DNA of 64,000 bases from Azotobacter beijerinckii (GTDB lineage Bacteria > Pseudomonadota > Gammaproteobacteria > Pseudomonadales > Pseudomonadaceae): positions 151,811-215,810 of the forward strand of contig NZ_FOFJ01000003.1 in assembly GCF_900110885.1 (NCBI RefSeq), in the 5' to 3' direction. The position numbers and the translations under genes were made by a program. This document shows positions 1-12,172 of the stretch, piece by piece (the first letter of the stretch is position 1; each line of letters begins with the position of its first letter). Below the pieces are notes generated by a model. That model searched no databases. It saw nothing but the letters and a program-made list of their open reading frames with translations, and had not been told where the DNA came from.

Positions 1-201
1 GCGCTGCGCATCGAAACCGAACAGCACGCGGCGGTAGTGCTCGCGTTTCTTCAGCACGGTGAACCAGGACAATCCGGCCTGGAAACCCTCCAGCAGCAAA
101 AGCTCGAACAGGCGCTGCGGATCGTGCAGGGGCACGCCCCATTCCTCGTCGTGATAGGCCCTGTACAGAGGGTCGGCAGAACACCAGAAGCAGCGTGGCA
201 T
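1..201 (-). CDS. tag: DNA-3-methyladenine glycosylase I, N-terminal part (cut by window edge)
   Basis: Reading leftward from the ATG at 201-199 gives 67 codons that remain open to position 1. The protein begins [20 protein letters not shown] and continues with EWGVPLHD and [12 protein letters not shown], the conserved start of Tag, which removes 3-methyladenine from alkylated DNA. The early Cys residues and the following Tyr/His/Asp/Glu cluster (YHDEEWG) are typical of the family's zinc-binding N-terminus. Tag lies divergently beside glyQ here, as in P. aeruginosa, so the two share an 86-bp upstream region. Only about a third of the protein is present; the catalytic C-terminal half lies outside the window. 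Confidence 0.93.
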   Translation of the reverse strand, partial: MPRCFWCSADPLYRAYHDEEWGVPLHDPQRLFELLLLEGFQAGLSWFTVLKKREHYRRVLFGFDAQR

Positions 202-287
202 GGGGCTTTCGCATCACAGTGGAGGCCGCCGGGAATCGGGTATACTCGCAGCCTTTTACGTCGCAGCCTCAGGACAGGGTGATTTTT

Positions 288-1235
288 GTGAGCCAGACTA
301 CGCCTGCCGTGCGCACCTTCCAAGACCTGATTCTCGCCCTGCAGAACTACTGGGCCGAACAGGGTTGCGTGGTGCTGCAGCCCTACGATATGGAAGTGGG
401 CGCCGGCACCTTCCACACCGCCACCTTTCTGCGCGCCATCGGCCCGGAAACCTGGAATGCCGCCTACGTGCAGCCCTCGCGCCGCCCCGCCGACGGTCGC
501 TACGGCGAGAACCCCAACCGCCTGCAGCACTACTACCAGTTCCAGGTGGTCCTGAAGCCCAACCCGGACGACATCCAGGACCTCTACCTGGAATCCCTGC
601 GGCGCATCGGCATCGACACCCGGGTGCACGACGTGCGCTTCGTCGAGGACAACTGGGAGTCGCCGACCCTGGGCGCCTGGGGACTGGGCTGGGAGGTCTG
701 GCTGAACGGCATGGAAGTCACCCAGTTCACCTACTTCCAGCAGGTCGGCGGCATCGAGTGCTACCCAGTCACCGGCGAGATCACCTACGGCCTTGAACGC
801 CTGGCCATGTACCTGCAGGGCGTGGATTCGGTGTACGACCTGGTGTGGACCGACGGCCCGTTCGGCAAGGTCACCTACGGCGACGTGTTCCACCAGAACG
901 AGGTGGAGCAGTCCACCTACAACTTCGAGCACGCCAACGTCGCCAAGCTGTTCGAACAATTCGACTTCTACGAGTCCGAGGCCAACCGCCTGATCGCGCT
1001 GGAACTGCCGCTGCCGACCTACGAGATGGTCCTCAAGGCCTCGCACACCTTCAACCTGCTGGACGCCCGCCGCGCCATCTCGGTGACCGAACGCCAGCGC
1101 TACATCCTGCGCGTGCGCACCCTGGCCCGCGCCGTGGCGCAGAGCTACCTGCAGGCCCGCGCCAAACTCGGCTTCCCGATGGCCCCCCCCGAACTGCGTG
1201 ACGAAGTCCTGGCCAAGCTGGAGGCTGCAGAATGA
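288..1235 (+). CDS. glyQ: Glycyl-tRNA synthetase alpha subunit
   Basis: Encodes 315 residues, the usual length for bacterial GlyQ. This is the catalytic subunit of the alpha2beta2 glycyl-tRNA synthetase, which activates glycine with ATP. The class II motif 2 region is visible around residues 65-86 ([15 protein letters not shown], then LQHYYQFQV). I chose the GTG at 288 rather than the ATG at 195. The protein then starts [20 protein letters not shown] as in pseudomonads, and an AGGACAGGG ribosome site lies 8-16 bases upstream. The upstream 31 in-frame codons overlap tag and look non-coding. A TATACT hexamer at 241-246 may be the -10 element. The stop overlaps the glyS start by 4 bp (ATGA), so the subunits are translationally coupled. 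Confidence 0.97.
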   Translation: MSQTTPAVRTFQDLILALQNYWAEQGCVVLQPYDMEVGAGTFHTATFLRAIGPETWNAAYVQPSRRPADGRYGENPNRLQHYYQFQVVLKPNPDDIQDLYLESLRRIGIDTRVHDVRFVEDNWESPTLGAWGLGWEVWLNGMEVTQFTYFQQVGGIECYPVTGEITYGLERLAMYLQGVDSVYDLVWTDGPFGKVTYGDVFHQNEVEQSTYNFEHANVAKLFEQFDFYESEANRLIALELPLPTYEMVLKASHTFNLLDARRAISVTERQRYILRVRTLARAVAQSYLQARAKLGFPMAPPELRDEVLAKLEAAE

Positions 1236-3289
1236 GTGCACAAGATTTCCTGGTCGAACTGGGCAGCGAAGAGCTGCCGCCGAAAGCCCTGAAGAACCTC
1301 GCCGCCGCCTTCCTCGCCGGCATCGAGAAGGGCCTGGTCGGCGCCGGCCTCACCTACCGGGTTGCCCACTACTACGCCGCGCCGCGTCGCCTGGCGGTGC
1401 TGGTCGAGCAGTTGGCCATCCAGCAGCCGGATCGTACCCAGAGCCTCGACGGCCCGCCGCTGGCGGCCGCCTTCGATGCCGAAGGCAACCCGACCCAGGC
1501 CGCTCTCGGCTTCGCCCGCAAGTGCGGCGTGGAACTGAGCGAGATCGACAGCAGCGGCCCCAAGCTGCGCTACAGCCGCAGCCTTCCCGGCCAGCCGGCC
1601 GCCGCGCTGCTGCCGGCGATCGTCCAGACCGCGCTCGACGAGTTGCCGATTCCCAAGCGCATGCGCTGGGGCGCCCGCAAGGAGGAGTTCGTCCGCCCGA
1701 GCCAGTGGCTGGTGATGCTGTTCGGCAACCAGGTGGTCGACTGCGAGATCCTCGCCCAGAAGGCCGGCCGCGAATCCATGGGCCACCGCTTCCATCATCC
1801 GGACGCGGTGCGCATCAGCCTGCCGACCAGCTACCTGGAAGACCTGCGCAGCGCCTACGTGCTGGCCGACTTCGCCGAGCGCCGCGAGCTGATCGCCGGG
1901 CGCGTCGCCGAGCTGGCCGCGCAGCAGCAGGGCAGCGCCATCGTCCCCGAGGAGCTGCTCGACGAGGTGACCGCCCTGGTCGAGTGGCCGGTGCCGCTGG
2001 TCTGCTCCTTCGAGGAGCGCTTCCTCGCCGTGCCCCAGGAAGCGCTGATCTCCACCATGCAGGACAACCAGAAATACTTCTGCCTGCTGGACGCCGACGG
2101 CAAGTTGCTGCCGCGCTTCATCACCGTAGCCAACATCGAGAGCAAGGACCCGGCGCAGATCGTCTCCGGCAACGAGAAGGTGGTGCGCCCGCGCCTGACC
2201 GACGCCGAGTTCTTCTTCAACCAGGACAAGCGGCAGAGCCTGGAAAGCTTCAACCAGCGCCTGGCCAACGTGGTCTTCCAGGCCCAGCTGGGCAGCGTGC
2301 TGGACAAGGCCGAGCGGGTCTCCCGGCTGGCCGGTTTCATCGCCGAGCGCATCGGCGGCAACCCCGAGCACGCCATCCGCGCCGGCATCCTGTCGAAGAG
2401 CGACCTGGCCAGCGAGATGGTCGGCGAATTCCCCGAACTCCAGGGCGTCGCCGGCTACCACTACGCGCTGCACGACGGCGAGCCCGAGGATGTCGCCCGC
2501 GCCCTCGACGAGCAGTACATGCCGCGCGGTGCCGGCGCCGTATTGCCATCGACCCTGACCGGCGCCGCCGTGGCGATGGCCGACAAGCTCGACACCCTGG
2601 TCGGCATCTTCGGCGTCGGCATGCCACCCACCGGCAGCAAGGACCCCTACGCCCTGCGCCGGGCCGCCCTGGGCATCCTGCGCATCCTCATCGAGAAGCA
2701 GCTGGACCTGGACCTGGAGGAGGCCAGCCACTTCGCGGTCGCCCAGTACGGTGCCAAGGTGAAGGCCGCCGGCCTGGCCGAGCAGGTCAGCGAGTTCATC
2801 CTCGACCGCCTGCGTGCGCGCTACGAGGACGAGGGCATCGACGTCTCCAGCTACCTGGCGGTACGCGCCCTGCAGCCGCCCTCGGCATCCGACCTGGACC
2901 TGCGCGTACAGGCGGTGCAAGCCTTCCGCCGGCTGCCGGAAGCCGAGGCGCTGGCCGCGGTGAACAAGCGGGTCTCCAACCTGCTCGGCAAGTACGAGGG
3001 CAAGCTGCCGACCACCGTCGAGGCCCGCTACTTCGACAACGCCTGCGAGTTCTCCCTGTACTCGGCACTGCAACAGGCCCAGCACGCGGTCCGCCCGCTG
3101 GCCGCCGAGCGCCGCTACCGCGAGGCGCTGGAGCGTCTGGCCAGCCTGCGCGACCCGGTCGACGCCTACTTCGAGGCGGTACTGGTCAACGCCGAGGACC
3201 CGGCGATCCGCGCCAACCGCCACGCCATGCTGGCGCAGCTGCGCGGCCTGTTCCTCTGCGTCGCCGACATCTCCATGCTGGGACAGTGA
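1232..3289 (+). CDS. glyS: Glycyl-tRNA synthetase beta subunit
   Basis: 685 residues, beginning [20 protein letters not shown], the standard GlyS opening. The beta subunit carries the tRNA-recognition parts (B3/B4-like region, HD-like domain, C-terminal anticodon-binding helices near residues 560-680) and forms the alpha2beta2 enzyme with GlyQ. The ATG overlaps the glyQ stop in an ATGA tetranucleotide, and gmhB starts only 3 bp after its stop, which makes a tight rightward operon. No frameshift or missing segment is seen. In P. aeruginosa another small gene lies near this point; here glyS and gmhB are directly adjacent. Confidence 0.97.
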   Translation: MSAQDFLVELGSEELPPKALKNLAAAFLAGIEKGLVGAGLTYRVAHYYAAPRRLAVLVEQLAIQQPDRTQSLDGPPLAAAFDAEGNPTQAALGFARKCGVELSEIDSSGPKLRYSRSLPGQPAAALLPAIVQTALDELPIPKRMRWGARKEEFVRPSQWLVMLFGNQVVDCEILAQKAGRESMGHRFHHPDAVRISLPTSYLEDLRSAYVLADFAERRELIAGRVAELAAQQQGSAIVPEELLDEVTALVEWPVPLVCSFEERFLAVPQEALISTMQDNQKYFCLLDADGKLLPRFITVANIESKDPAQIVSGNEKVVRPRLTDAEFFFNQDKRQSLESFNQRLANVVFQAQLGSVLDKAERVSRLAGFIAERIGGNPEHAIRAGILSKSDLASEMVGEFPELQGVAGYHYALHDGEPEDVARALDEQYMPRGAGAVLPSTLTGAAVAMADKLDTLVGIFGVGMPPTGSKDPYALRRAALGILRILIEKQLDLDLEEASHFAVAQYGAKVKAAGLAEQVSEFILDRLRARYEDEGIDVSSYLAVRALQPPSASDLDLRVQAVQAFRRLPEAEALAAVNKRVSNLLGKYEGKLPTTVEARYFDNACEFSLYSALQQAQHAVRPLAAERRYREALERLASLRDPVDAYFEAVLVNAEDPAIRANRHAMLAQLRGLFLCVADISMLGQ

Positions 3290-3292
3290 CCG

Positions 3293-3835
3293 ATGAAGCT
3301 GATCGTGCTCGATCGCGACGGGGTCATCAACGAAGACTCCGACGCCTTCGTCAAATCCGCAGAGGAATGGATTCCCATCCCCGGCTCCATCGAGGCGATC
3401 GCCCGCCTGAGCAAGGCCGGCTGGACGGTGGCGGTCGCCACCAACCAGTCCGGCCTGGCCCGCGGCCTGTTCGATATGACCGCCCTCAGCGACATGCACC
3501 TGAAGCTGCAGCGGCTGGTGATGGAGCAGGGCGGGCGGGTCGATCTGATCGTGCACTGCCCGCACGGCCCGCAGGATGGCTGCGACTGCCGCAAGCCGCT
3601 GCCCGGCCTGTTCCGCAGCATCGCCGAGTATTTCCGACTGCCCGACCTCAAGGGCGTGCCGGTGGTCGGCGACAGCCATCGCGACCTGCACGCCGGCCTG
3701 GTGCTCGGCGGCCGCCCCTGTCTGGTGAAGACCGGCAAGGGCCAGCGCACCCTGCAAAACATCCTGCCGCCCGGCACCCAGGTGTTCGATGACCTGGCGG
3801 CCGTCGTCGAGCATCTTCTCAAGGCCGGTGGCTGA
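3293..3835 (+). CDS. gmhB: D-glycero-beta-D-manno-heptose-1,7-bisphosphate 7-phosphatase
   Basis: A 180-residue HAD-superfamily phosphatase that removes the 7-phosphate of heptose bisphosphate on the route to ADP-heptose for lipopolysaccharide inner core. The nucleophile and acid aspartates are D7 and D9 in LDRDGVIN. The histidinol-phosphatase-type zinc site is C89, H91, C97 and C99 in CPHGPQDGCDC. The late motif VVGDSHRDLHAG (KGVPVVGD) supplies the magnesium-binding aspartates. The gene starts 3 bp after glyS and ends 5 bp before lptA, so it belongs to the same operon. The position matches P. aeruginosa gmhB between glyS and lptA. Confidence 0.95.
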   Translation: MKLIVLDRDGVINEDSDAFVKSAEEWIPIPGSIEAIARLSKAGWTVAVATNQSGLARGLFDMTALSDMHLKLQRLVMEQGGRVDLIVHCPHGPQDGCDCRKPLPGLFRSIAEYFRLPDLKGVPVVGDSHRDLHAGLVLGGRPCLVKTGKGQRTLQNILPPGTQVFDDLAAVVEHLLKAGG

Positions 3836-3840
3836 GCCCC

Positions 3841-4602
3841 ATGCAATCCCTTCGCATCCCGATTTTCTATCTGCTGCTGTCCCTGAGCACCATCGTCTGG
3901 TGCCTAATCAGTCTGGCGGTCGCCACCTTCCTGCCGTTCCGCGCCCGCTACCGTTTCGTCGTGCAGACCTGGTGCCGTTGCGCCGTCTGGCTGGCCTGGC
4001 ACATCCTCGGCATTCGCTACGAGCTGCACGGCCTGGAGAACATTCCGGCGCGGCCCTGCGTGATCCTCGCCAAGCACCAGAGCACCTGGGAAACCTTCTT
4101 CCTCTCCGCCCACTTCGAGCCGCTCAGCCAGGTGCTCAAGCGCGAGCTGCTGCGCGTCCCATTCTTCGGCTGGGCGATCGCCCTGCTCAAGCCGATCGCC
4201 ATCGACCGCGGCAACCCCAAGGCAGCGCTCAAGCAGCTCGCCGAGCAGGGCCATAAGCGTCTGGAGCAGGGCGCCTGGGTGCTGATCTTCCCCGAAGGCA
4301 CCCGCGTGCCGGTCGGGCAGATCGGCAAGTTCTCCCGCGGCGGCGCCGCTCTCGCGGTGAATGCCGGCTTGCCGGTGCTGCCAGTCGCCCACGATGCCGG
4401 TCGCTACTGGCCCAAGGACGGCTGGGGAAAGACACCCGGCACCGTCCGGGTGGTCTTCGGTCCGCCGCTGCAGGCCGAAGGCGAGGGACCGCGCGCCATC
4501 GCCGACCTCAACGAGCGGGCCTTCGCCTGGGTCGAGCAGACCCAGCGGGAACTCGGCGTTCTGGCCGACAACCCGGTGGTGGAGGGGCCTGCCAAGGTTT
4601 AA
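3841..4602 (+). CDS. lptA: 1-acyl-sn-glycerol-3-phosphate acyltransferase (PlsC/HdtS type)
   Basis: 253 residues. It acylates lysophosphatidic acid at the inner membrane to make phosphatidic acid. Residues 7-33 form a hydrophobic membrane anchor. The catalytic motif is H79-QSTW-E84, the HX4E variant rather than the usual HX4D, as in the HdtS branch of fluorescent pseudomonads. The glycerophosphate-binding motif FPEGTR is at 150-155. The gene follows gmhB by 5 bp and is the last of the glyQ operon: a clear terminator lies 22 bp downstream. In P. aeruginosa the same gene is adjacent to gyrB; here about 4 kb of extra DNA separates them. HdtS was first described in connection with acyl-homoserine-lactone synthesis, but the sequence supports phospholipid synthesis. 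Confidence 0.93.
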   Translation: MQSLRIPIFYLLLSLSTIVWCLISLAVATFLPFRARYRFVVQTWCRCAVWLAWHILGIRYELHGLENIPARPCVILAKHQSTWETFFLSAHFEPLSQVLKRELLRVPFFGWAIALLKPIAIDRGNPKAALKQLAEQGHKRLEQGAWVLIFPEGTRVPVGQIGKFSRGGAALAVNAGLPVLPVAHDAGRYWPKDGWGKTPGTVRVVFGPPLQAEGEGPRAIADLNERAFAWVEQTQRELGVLADNPVVEGPAKV

Positions 4603-4623
4603 CATCCCCGGCATGCACCCCCC

Positions 4624-4652
4624 AAAGCCGGTCCCAATATACCGGCTTTTTC
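4624..4652 (+). terminator. Rho-independent terminator after the glyQ-lptA operon
   Basis: Stem AAAGCCGGT (4624-4632) pairs with ACCGGCTTT (4641-4649) around an 8-base loop and runs into a T tract (4647-4651). It lies 22 bp after the lptA stop and closes the operon. Confidence 0.88.
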
Positions 4653-4680
4653 ATGATGAGGTCCGTTGCCTGCCGAGCCG

Positions 4681-4696
4681 TGTTCCACGTGGAACC
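4681..4696. other. parS: parS centromere site (ParB binding)
   Basis: TGTTCCACGTGGAACC: the 14-bp core GTTCCACGTGGAAC is a perfect palindrome and matches the Pseudomonas/Bacillus parS consensus, with one outer base differing. It lies in the intergenic DNA between lptA and the next gene, about 10 kb from oriC. Two more sites lie at 11.09 and 11.72 kb, and parA/parB are in the same window. ParB loads here to build the partition complex. Confidence 0.9.
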
Positions 4697-4837
4697 CTGC
4701 GCGGCAGACCACCCATAGGCCCTCTCGCCCGACCAGACGTAGCCGGAACCCCCCATGGATTACACCGCCCAATGCCGTCGCCAGCGCTTCCTCGACCGCC
4801 GAACCGGCGGGGAGCCCGCGAGCGGGATGTCCTTGTC

Positions 4838-5857
4838 ATGACCGCCGGTGGAACTGTTCCGCTGCAGGAGGCGGCTGTCGAAGGCACTTTGTTCTTCCTC
4901 CCACTGCCCCAGCTGCTGGAACTGCTCAACCTGCCGCTACCGGCCGGCCCGAGCGAACTGTCGGAAGCGTCCGCGCCCTACTGGCCTGCCCATGCGCAAT
5001 GGCAGCGGCTGCTCGCCGACGGCCTGTTCGAGCATCCGGCCGCCCGGGACTATTGGCAACGGCGCCTGGAGGAAGAGCGCACGCTGGCCTGTCAGCTCCT
5101 GCCGGAACTGGACTCCGGCCTTGACAAGCTCCGCTGCCTGGCACACAGCCCGCTGGCCACGGAGCTCGGTTGCCCGCCCGCCGGCGAGCGACTGCGCCGT
5201 CACCTACAGACGCCGGAAATCGACGCCGACACACTGCTGGAAAGCGAGCTGGTGCTCGAGTCGCGCCTCGCCGACGTATTCGCCGTAGCGCTGCGCCTGG
5301 CTGCCTGGCGGGTGGTCGACCTCAGTCTCCAGCACTGGGAGCTGCTCAACCAGAACGGCGAGCAGGACGAAGTGCTGCTCGAGACCTTTCTGCCGACCTT
5401 CGATTCCGCGAGCGGGCAGTGGAGCAATCCCGTGGAGGGTTACCTCGCCCATCTCGCCACTCTCGGCGGCTGCCCCGAGCCTCAGCCCGACGGCAGCGGC
5501 CTCGCTCGACTCTGGACGGGAGAGGGGGCGAACGTCCTGGCGAGGGAACGCCTGCTTGGCGACTGGCGCGAGGGCCGTCGCCGGCCGACGGCCCTCGCGC
5601 TCACCGGACTGATGGACGCCGTCCTGAGAAGGATCCTCGGCGAAGGGAGCGGGGAGGGCGATCTCGCCCTCAACCGCCAGCTGCTCTGCGAGTCCTTCCG
5701 CTTCGCGGAGAGCTGCGCCTACCTGCAGAGGACCCTGAGCCGACTGGGCATGGCGGACGGGGCGATCGCCGAGATCTTCGCCGTCTACCGCCTCGAATAC
5801 TGCCGGGCACGGGCGGTGCTGGACAGGCCTTTGCCGGAGGACCGCGGCAGGCTCTGA
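4838..5857 (+). CDS. Hypothetical protein of unknown function
   Basis: 339 residues that I do not recognise. It is acidic and leucine-rich with no signal peptide, membrane segment or nucleotide-binding motif, so it is probably cytosolic and alpha-helical. Distinct stretches are LPQLLELLNLPLPAGPSE near the start, WQRRLEEERTLACQLLPEL in the middle and a helical, Cys-containing C-terminus (SFRFAESCAYLQRTLSRLG). The start is uncertain. The ATG at 4838 overlaps the stop of a 28-codon upstream frame (4755-4841) in an ATGA arrangement, which suggests coupling. An in-frame ATG at 4772 would add 22 arginine/proline-rich residues that look non-coding. The gene lies in DNA absent from the corresponding P. 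aeruginosa interval. Confidence 0.6.
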   Translation: MTAGGTVPLQEAAVEGTLFFLPLPQLLELLNLPLPAGPSELSEASAPYWPAHAQWQRLLADGLFEHPAARDYWQRRLEEERTLACQLLPELDSGLDKLRCLAHSPLATELGCPPAGERLRRHLQTPEIDADTLLESELVLESRLADVFAVALRLAAWRVVDLSLQHWELLNQNGEQDEVLLETFLPTFDSASGQWSNPVEGYLAHLATLGGCPEPQPDGSGLARLWTGEGANVLARERLLGDWREGRRRPTALALTGLMDAVLRRILGEGSGEGDLALNRQLLCESFRFAESCAYLQRTLSRLGMADGAIAEIFAVYRLEYCRARAVLDRPLPEDRGRL

Positions 5858-6108
5858 AGGTCGTCGCGTTCGGAGTGCCGCCTTATCGGCCTTGCCCTGC
5901 TTCGACGCCGGAAGGGATTCCGGCACAATGGGCTTTCGGGACGGCTCTGTCCCACTTGCCGGTGGCGTGTCGCTCAAGCCAAACACGATGGCCGGCAACA
6001 ACAAAACGGCGGGCTCCCGCAGAGAACGCCGAGCCCGGGCCGACAGCTCGGGTAACCCGCAACCGGGAAAGAGCCTTCGAAATCGCCGCTTCACTGAAAG
6101 GAGTTCAC

Positions 6109-6990
6109 ATGCAGCCCTCCCAACCGGGCATCCTTGCCGACGTACCGTCGCAGGCCCGCCACCTGTTCTTCACCCTCGAATCGGCAGATGCTCTGCCCGA
6201 TGCCCTGACCCGTCTGGCCCGCCTGGCCGACGGCGAGACAATCGTCGTCGGTTTCGGCGCATCGCTGCTGCAGGCGCTGGGCCGCCACCTCGACGGCCTG
6301 CGCGCATTCCCGGCGCTGAGCGGCGCCGGCGTAGACGTCCCCTCGACCCAGCATGCCCTGTGGTGCTGGCTGCGTGGCGAGGATCGCGGCGAGCTGCTGC
6401 ATCGCAGCCGCGAACTGATCGCCTCCCTGGCCTCGGCCCTGCGCCTGGTACAGAGCACCGACGCGTTCCGCTACCGGGAAGGCCGCGACCTGACCGGCTA
6501 CGAGGATGGCACCGAAAACCCCGAAGGCGAGAAGGCCGTCGCGGCCGCCCTCGTCGGCGAGGGAACCGATGGGCTGCGTGGTGGCAGCTTCGCCGCCGTG
6601 CAGCACTGGGTGCACGATCTCGACCACTTCGGAGCCCTGCCGCCAGGCGAGCAGGACCACATCATCGGCCGGCGCCAGAGCGACAACGAGGAACTGGAGG
6701 ACGCACCGGAGTCGGCCCACGTCAAGCGCACCGCCCAGGAAAGCTTCGAGCCGGAAGCCTTCGTCCTGCGCCGCTCGATGCCCTGGAGCGACAGCCAGCA
6801 GGCCGGCCTGCTGTTCCTCGCCTTCGGCCACTCCCTCGAGGCCTTCGAAGCCCAGCTGCGGCGTATGGCCGGCCTGGAGGACGGCATCGTCGACGCCTTG
6901 TTCCGCTTCAGCCAGCCGACCAGCGGCGGTTACTATTGGTGCCCACCGGTGCGCGACAGCCACCTCGATCTGCGGATCCTGCTGGGTTAA
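6109..6990 (+). CDS. DyP-type heme peroxidase
   Basis: 293 residues. Dye-decolourising peroxidases use heme and hydrogen peroxide to oxidise dyes, phenols or porphyrin-like substrates. The family signature GXXDG is present as GYEDGTENP at 130-138, with D133 the catalytic acid. H204 in SAHVKRT is the likely proximal heme ligand and R221/R222 in VLRRSMPW the distal arginine. There is no signal or Tat peptide, so it is cytosolic unless packaged; the natural cargo of encapsulins includes DyP, but no encapsulin gene is nearby. The start is set by a strong GAAAGGAG ribosome site 7 bp before the ATG. The YfeX-like branch is the closest fit by size. Confidence 0.93.
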   Translation: MQPSQPGILADVPSQARHLFFTLESADALPDALTRLARLADGETIVVGFGASLLQALGRHLDGLRAFPALSGAGVDVPSTQHALWCWLRGEDRGELLHRSRELIASLASALRLVQSTDAFRYREGRDLTGYEDGTENPEGEKAVAAALVGEGTDGLRGGSFAAVQHWVHDLDHFGALPPGEQDHIIGRRQSDNEELEDAPESAHVKRTAQESFEPEAFVLRRSMPWSDSQQAGLLFLAFGHSLEAFEAQLRRMAGLEDGIVDALFRFSQPTSGGYYWCPPVRDSHLDLRILLG

Positions 6991-7063
6991 CGGCATTCGT
7001 TGTCCTCTCCAGCAGCGGGGGAGGGCAGCACACAGGCCTCGGGCCGGGAGAAACTTCCGCACC

Positions 7064-8251
7064 ATGAACCGCATCGACATCGCCTCGCCGCTGGCAGCCT
7101 ACCGCCAGGCCATCGAGCAGCACGGCTTCGTCCCGGATGCCGCGCAGTGGCAATCCGCACAGCGGCTGGAAGACTGTTACCAGGCCCTGCACCGCCAGGA
7201 CGGGCCGGCGTCGCCACCGCGCGGGGTCTACCTGTGGGGGCCGGTCGGGCGCGGCAAGACCTGGCTGCTCGACCGCTTCTACCAGAGCCTGCGCGTCCCG
7301 GCCCGACGCCAGCACTTCCACCACTTCATGCGCTGGGTACACCAGCGTCTGTTCCAGCTCTCCGGAACCCCCGACCCGCTGCAAGCGCTGGCACGCGAGT
7401 TGGCCGCAGAGGTGCGGGTACTGTGCTTCGACGAACTGTTCGTCAGCGACATCGGCGACGCCATGCTGCTCGGTCGACTACTGCAGGCGATATTCGAGAC
7501 CGGGGTGACGGTGGTCGCCACCTCCAACCAGCCGCCCGAGCAGCTGTATGCCGACGGCTTCAACCGCGGGCGCTTCCTTCCGGCGATCGCTGCCATCGAG
7601 CAGCACATGCAGGTGGTCGCTGTCGACGGCGGCCAGGATCACCGCCTGCATCCCGGCACCGGACACCAGCGCTACTGGATCGCCGATGCGGCAAAGACCA
7701 GCGCCCTGCGCGGCGTATTCGAACGTCTGAACGCCGGGCAACCCACCTCCGCCGCCCCACTGGCGCTCGGCGAGCGGCGCATCGCCAACGTGCAGCACAG
7801 CACCCGCATCCTCTGGTGTCGCTATGCCGACCTGTGCCAGCAGCCGCTGTCGGCCTTCGACTTCATCGCCCTGTGCGACCGCTTCGCCGCCATCCTCCTC
7901 GGCGAGGTACCCCGCCTCGGCGGCCAACCGCGCGCGGCGAAGATCGCCCGCGGCACTGAGGACGGCATCGAACGGGTCATCGCCGGCGACCGCCAGCTGC
8001 CCGCCCTCGCCCCCCAGGACGATAGCGTGCGCCGCTTCATCGCCTTGGTCGACGAATGCTACGACCGCCGCGTGCCGCTGTATCTGGAAGCGGCGGTGCC
8101 GCTGGAGGAGTTATACACAGAAGGGTATCTGGCCTTCCCGTTCCGCCGCACCTTGAGCCGGTTGCGGGAGATGCAGATGGAAAGGTTTGGCGGCGCCGGG
8201 CAACAATCGCCCCTGCAGCCCTCGCCCCGACCGGAGCCGATCTCGACATGA
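7064..8251 (+). CDS. zapE: ZapE/AFG1-like P-loop ATPase
   Basis: 395 residues. The Walker A motif GPVGRGKT is at 59-66, followed by the family's conserved HFHHFMRWVHQRL segment and the Walker B stretch VLCFDELFVSDIGDAMLL. The sensor-like VVATSNQPPEQLY follows. This is the signature set of the AFG1/ZapE family. In E. coli ZapE is a cell-division ATPase that acts on FtsZ under stress; mitochondrial Afg1 acts in respiratory-protein turnover. It starts 73 bp after the DyP gene and could be cotranscribed with it. Pseudomonads usually carry more than one member, and the main zapE is often elsewhere, so this may be a paralogue. The last 20 residues are proline-rich and may be disordered. Confidence 0.88.
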   Translation: MNRIDIASPLAAYRQAIEQHGFVPDAAQWQSAQRLEDCYQALHRQDGPASPPRGVYLWGPVGRGKTWLLDRFYQSLRVPARRQHFHHFMRWVHQRLFQLSGTPDPLQALARELAAEVRVLCFDELFVSDIGDAMLLGRLLQAIFETGVTVVATSNQPPEQLYADGFNRGRFLPAIAAIEQHMQVVAVDGGQDHRLHPGTGHQRYWIADAAKTSALRGVFERLNAGQPTSAAPLALGERRIANVQHSTRILWCRYADLCQQPLSAFDFIALCDRFAAILLGEVPRLGGQPRAAKIARGTEDGIERVIAGDRQLPALAPQDDSVRRFIALVDECYDRRVPLYLEAAVPLEELYTEGYLAFPFRRTLSRLREMQMERFGGAGQQSPLQPSPRPEPIST

Positions 8252-8624
8252 ACAGAAAAAGCCCGCTCTAAACCTGACAGCCGGTGGAGCCGACGAGAAC
8301 AATCCCCCGGACCAGGGCGACCTGTTCCCCATCAGCCTCGACGGGCAGATCGAAGATCACCCACCTTGTACGCGTCGCCGCTTATATCGCGCGCCTCGGC
8401 CTTAATCAAAGCGCGCAACCAGCAGGGCCGAGCGTGCCCTGCGCATGATCCGGCCGCGGCTCAAGCCCTATCCGTACGATTATTTCCAGCGCGTCCGCTC
8501 TTCCGGCGCAATGTCGAAACCAGGCAGCTGCGCCGGGGAGCACGGCTCCGGGACTGACCATCGCCGACGTCCGCAAGGACGATGGCCCGGCGCTCCAAAC
8601 TACCTGCCGGGCCTTCCTCTCCCA
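8252..8624. other. Intergenic region between convergent zapE-like gene and gyrB
   Basis: This 373-bp stretch between converging genes has no open frame with a ribosome site or recognisable product. A short piece near 8300-8380 reads DLFPISLDGQIEDHP in one frame, vaguely like the start of some IS transposases, but it is too short and broken to call. Near gyrB it contains one inverted repeat, listed separately. Confidence 0.5.
8584..8613 (-). terminator. Possible terminator hairpin downstream of gyrB
   Basis: GGCCCGGC (8584-8591) and GCCGGGCC (8606-8613) form a perfect 8-bp stem with a 14-base loop, 11 bp beyond the gyrB stop. No U tract follows on the minus strand, so it is a weak candidate. 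Confidence 0.4.
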
Positions 8625-12151
<3,527 letters not shown>

Positions 12152-12172
12152 CGAGGCGGGGCGGTGGCAGGC

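Noticed and set aside
1145..3814. 889-codon open frame on the minus strand opposite glyS and gmhB
   Set aside because: High-GC DNA keeps the opposite frame open. The product is low-complexity Leu/Gln/His/Gly/Val text with no domain, while the plus strand encodes clear GlyS and GmhB.
8290..8480. Possible transposase fragment near DLFPISLDGQIEDHP
   Set aside because: Too short, in shifting frames, and no inverted ends; the likeness to IS transposases is slight.
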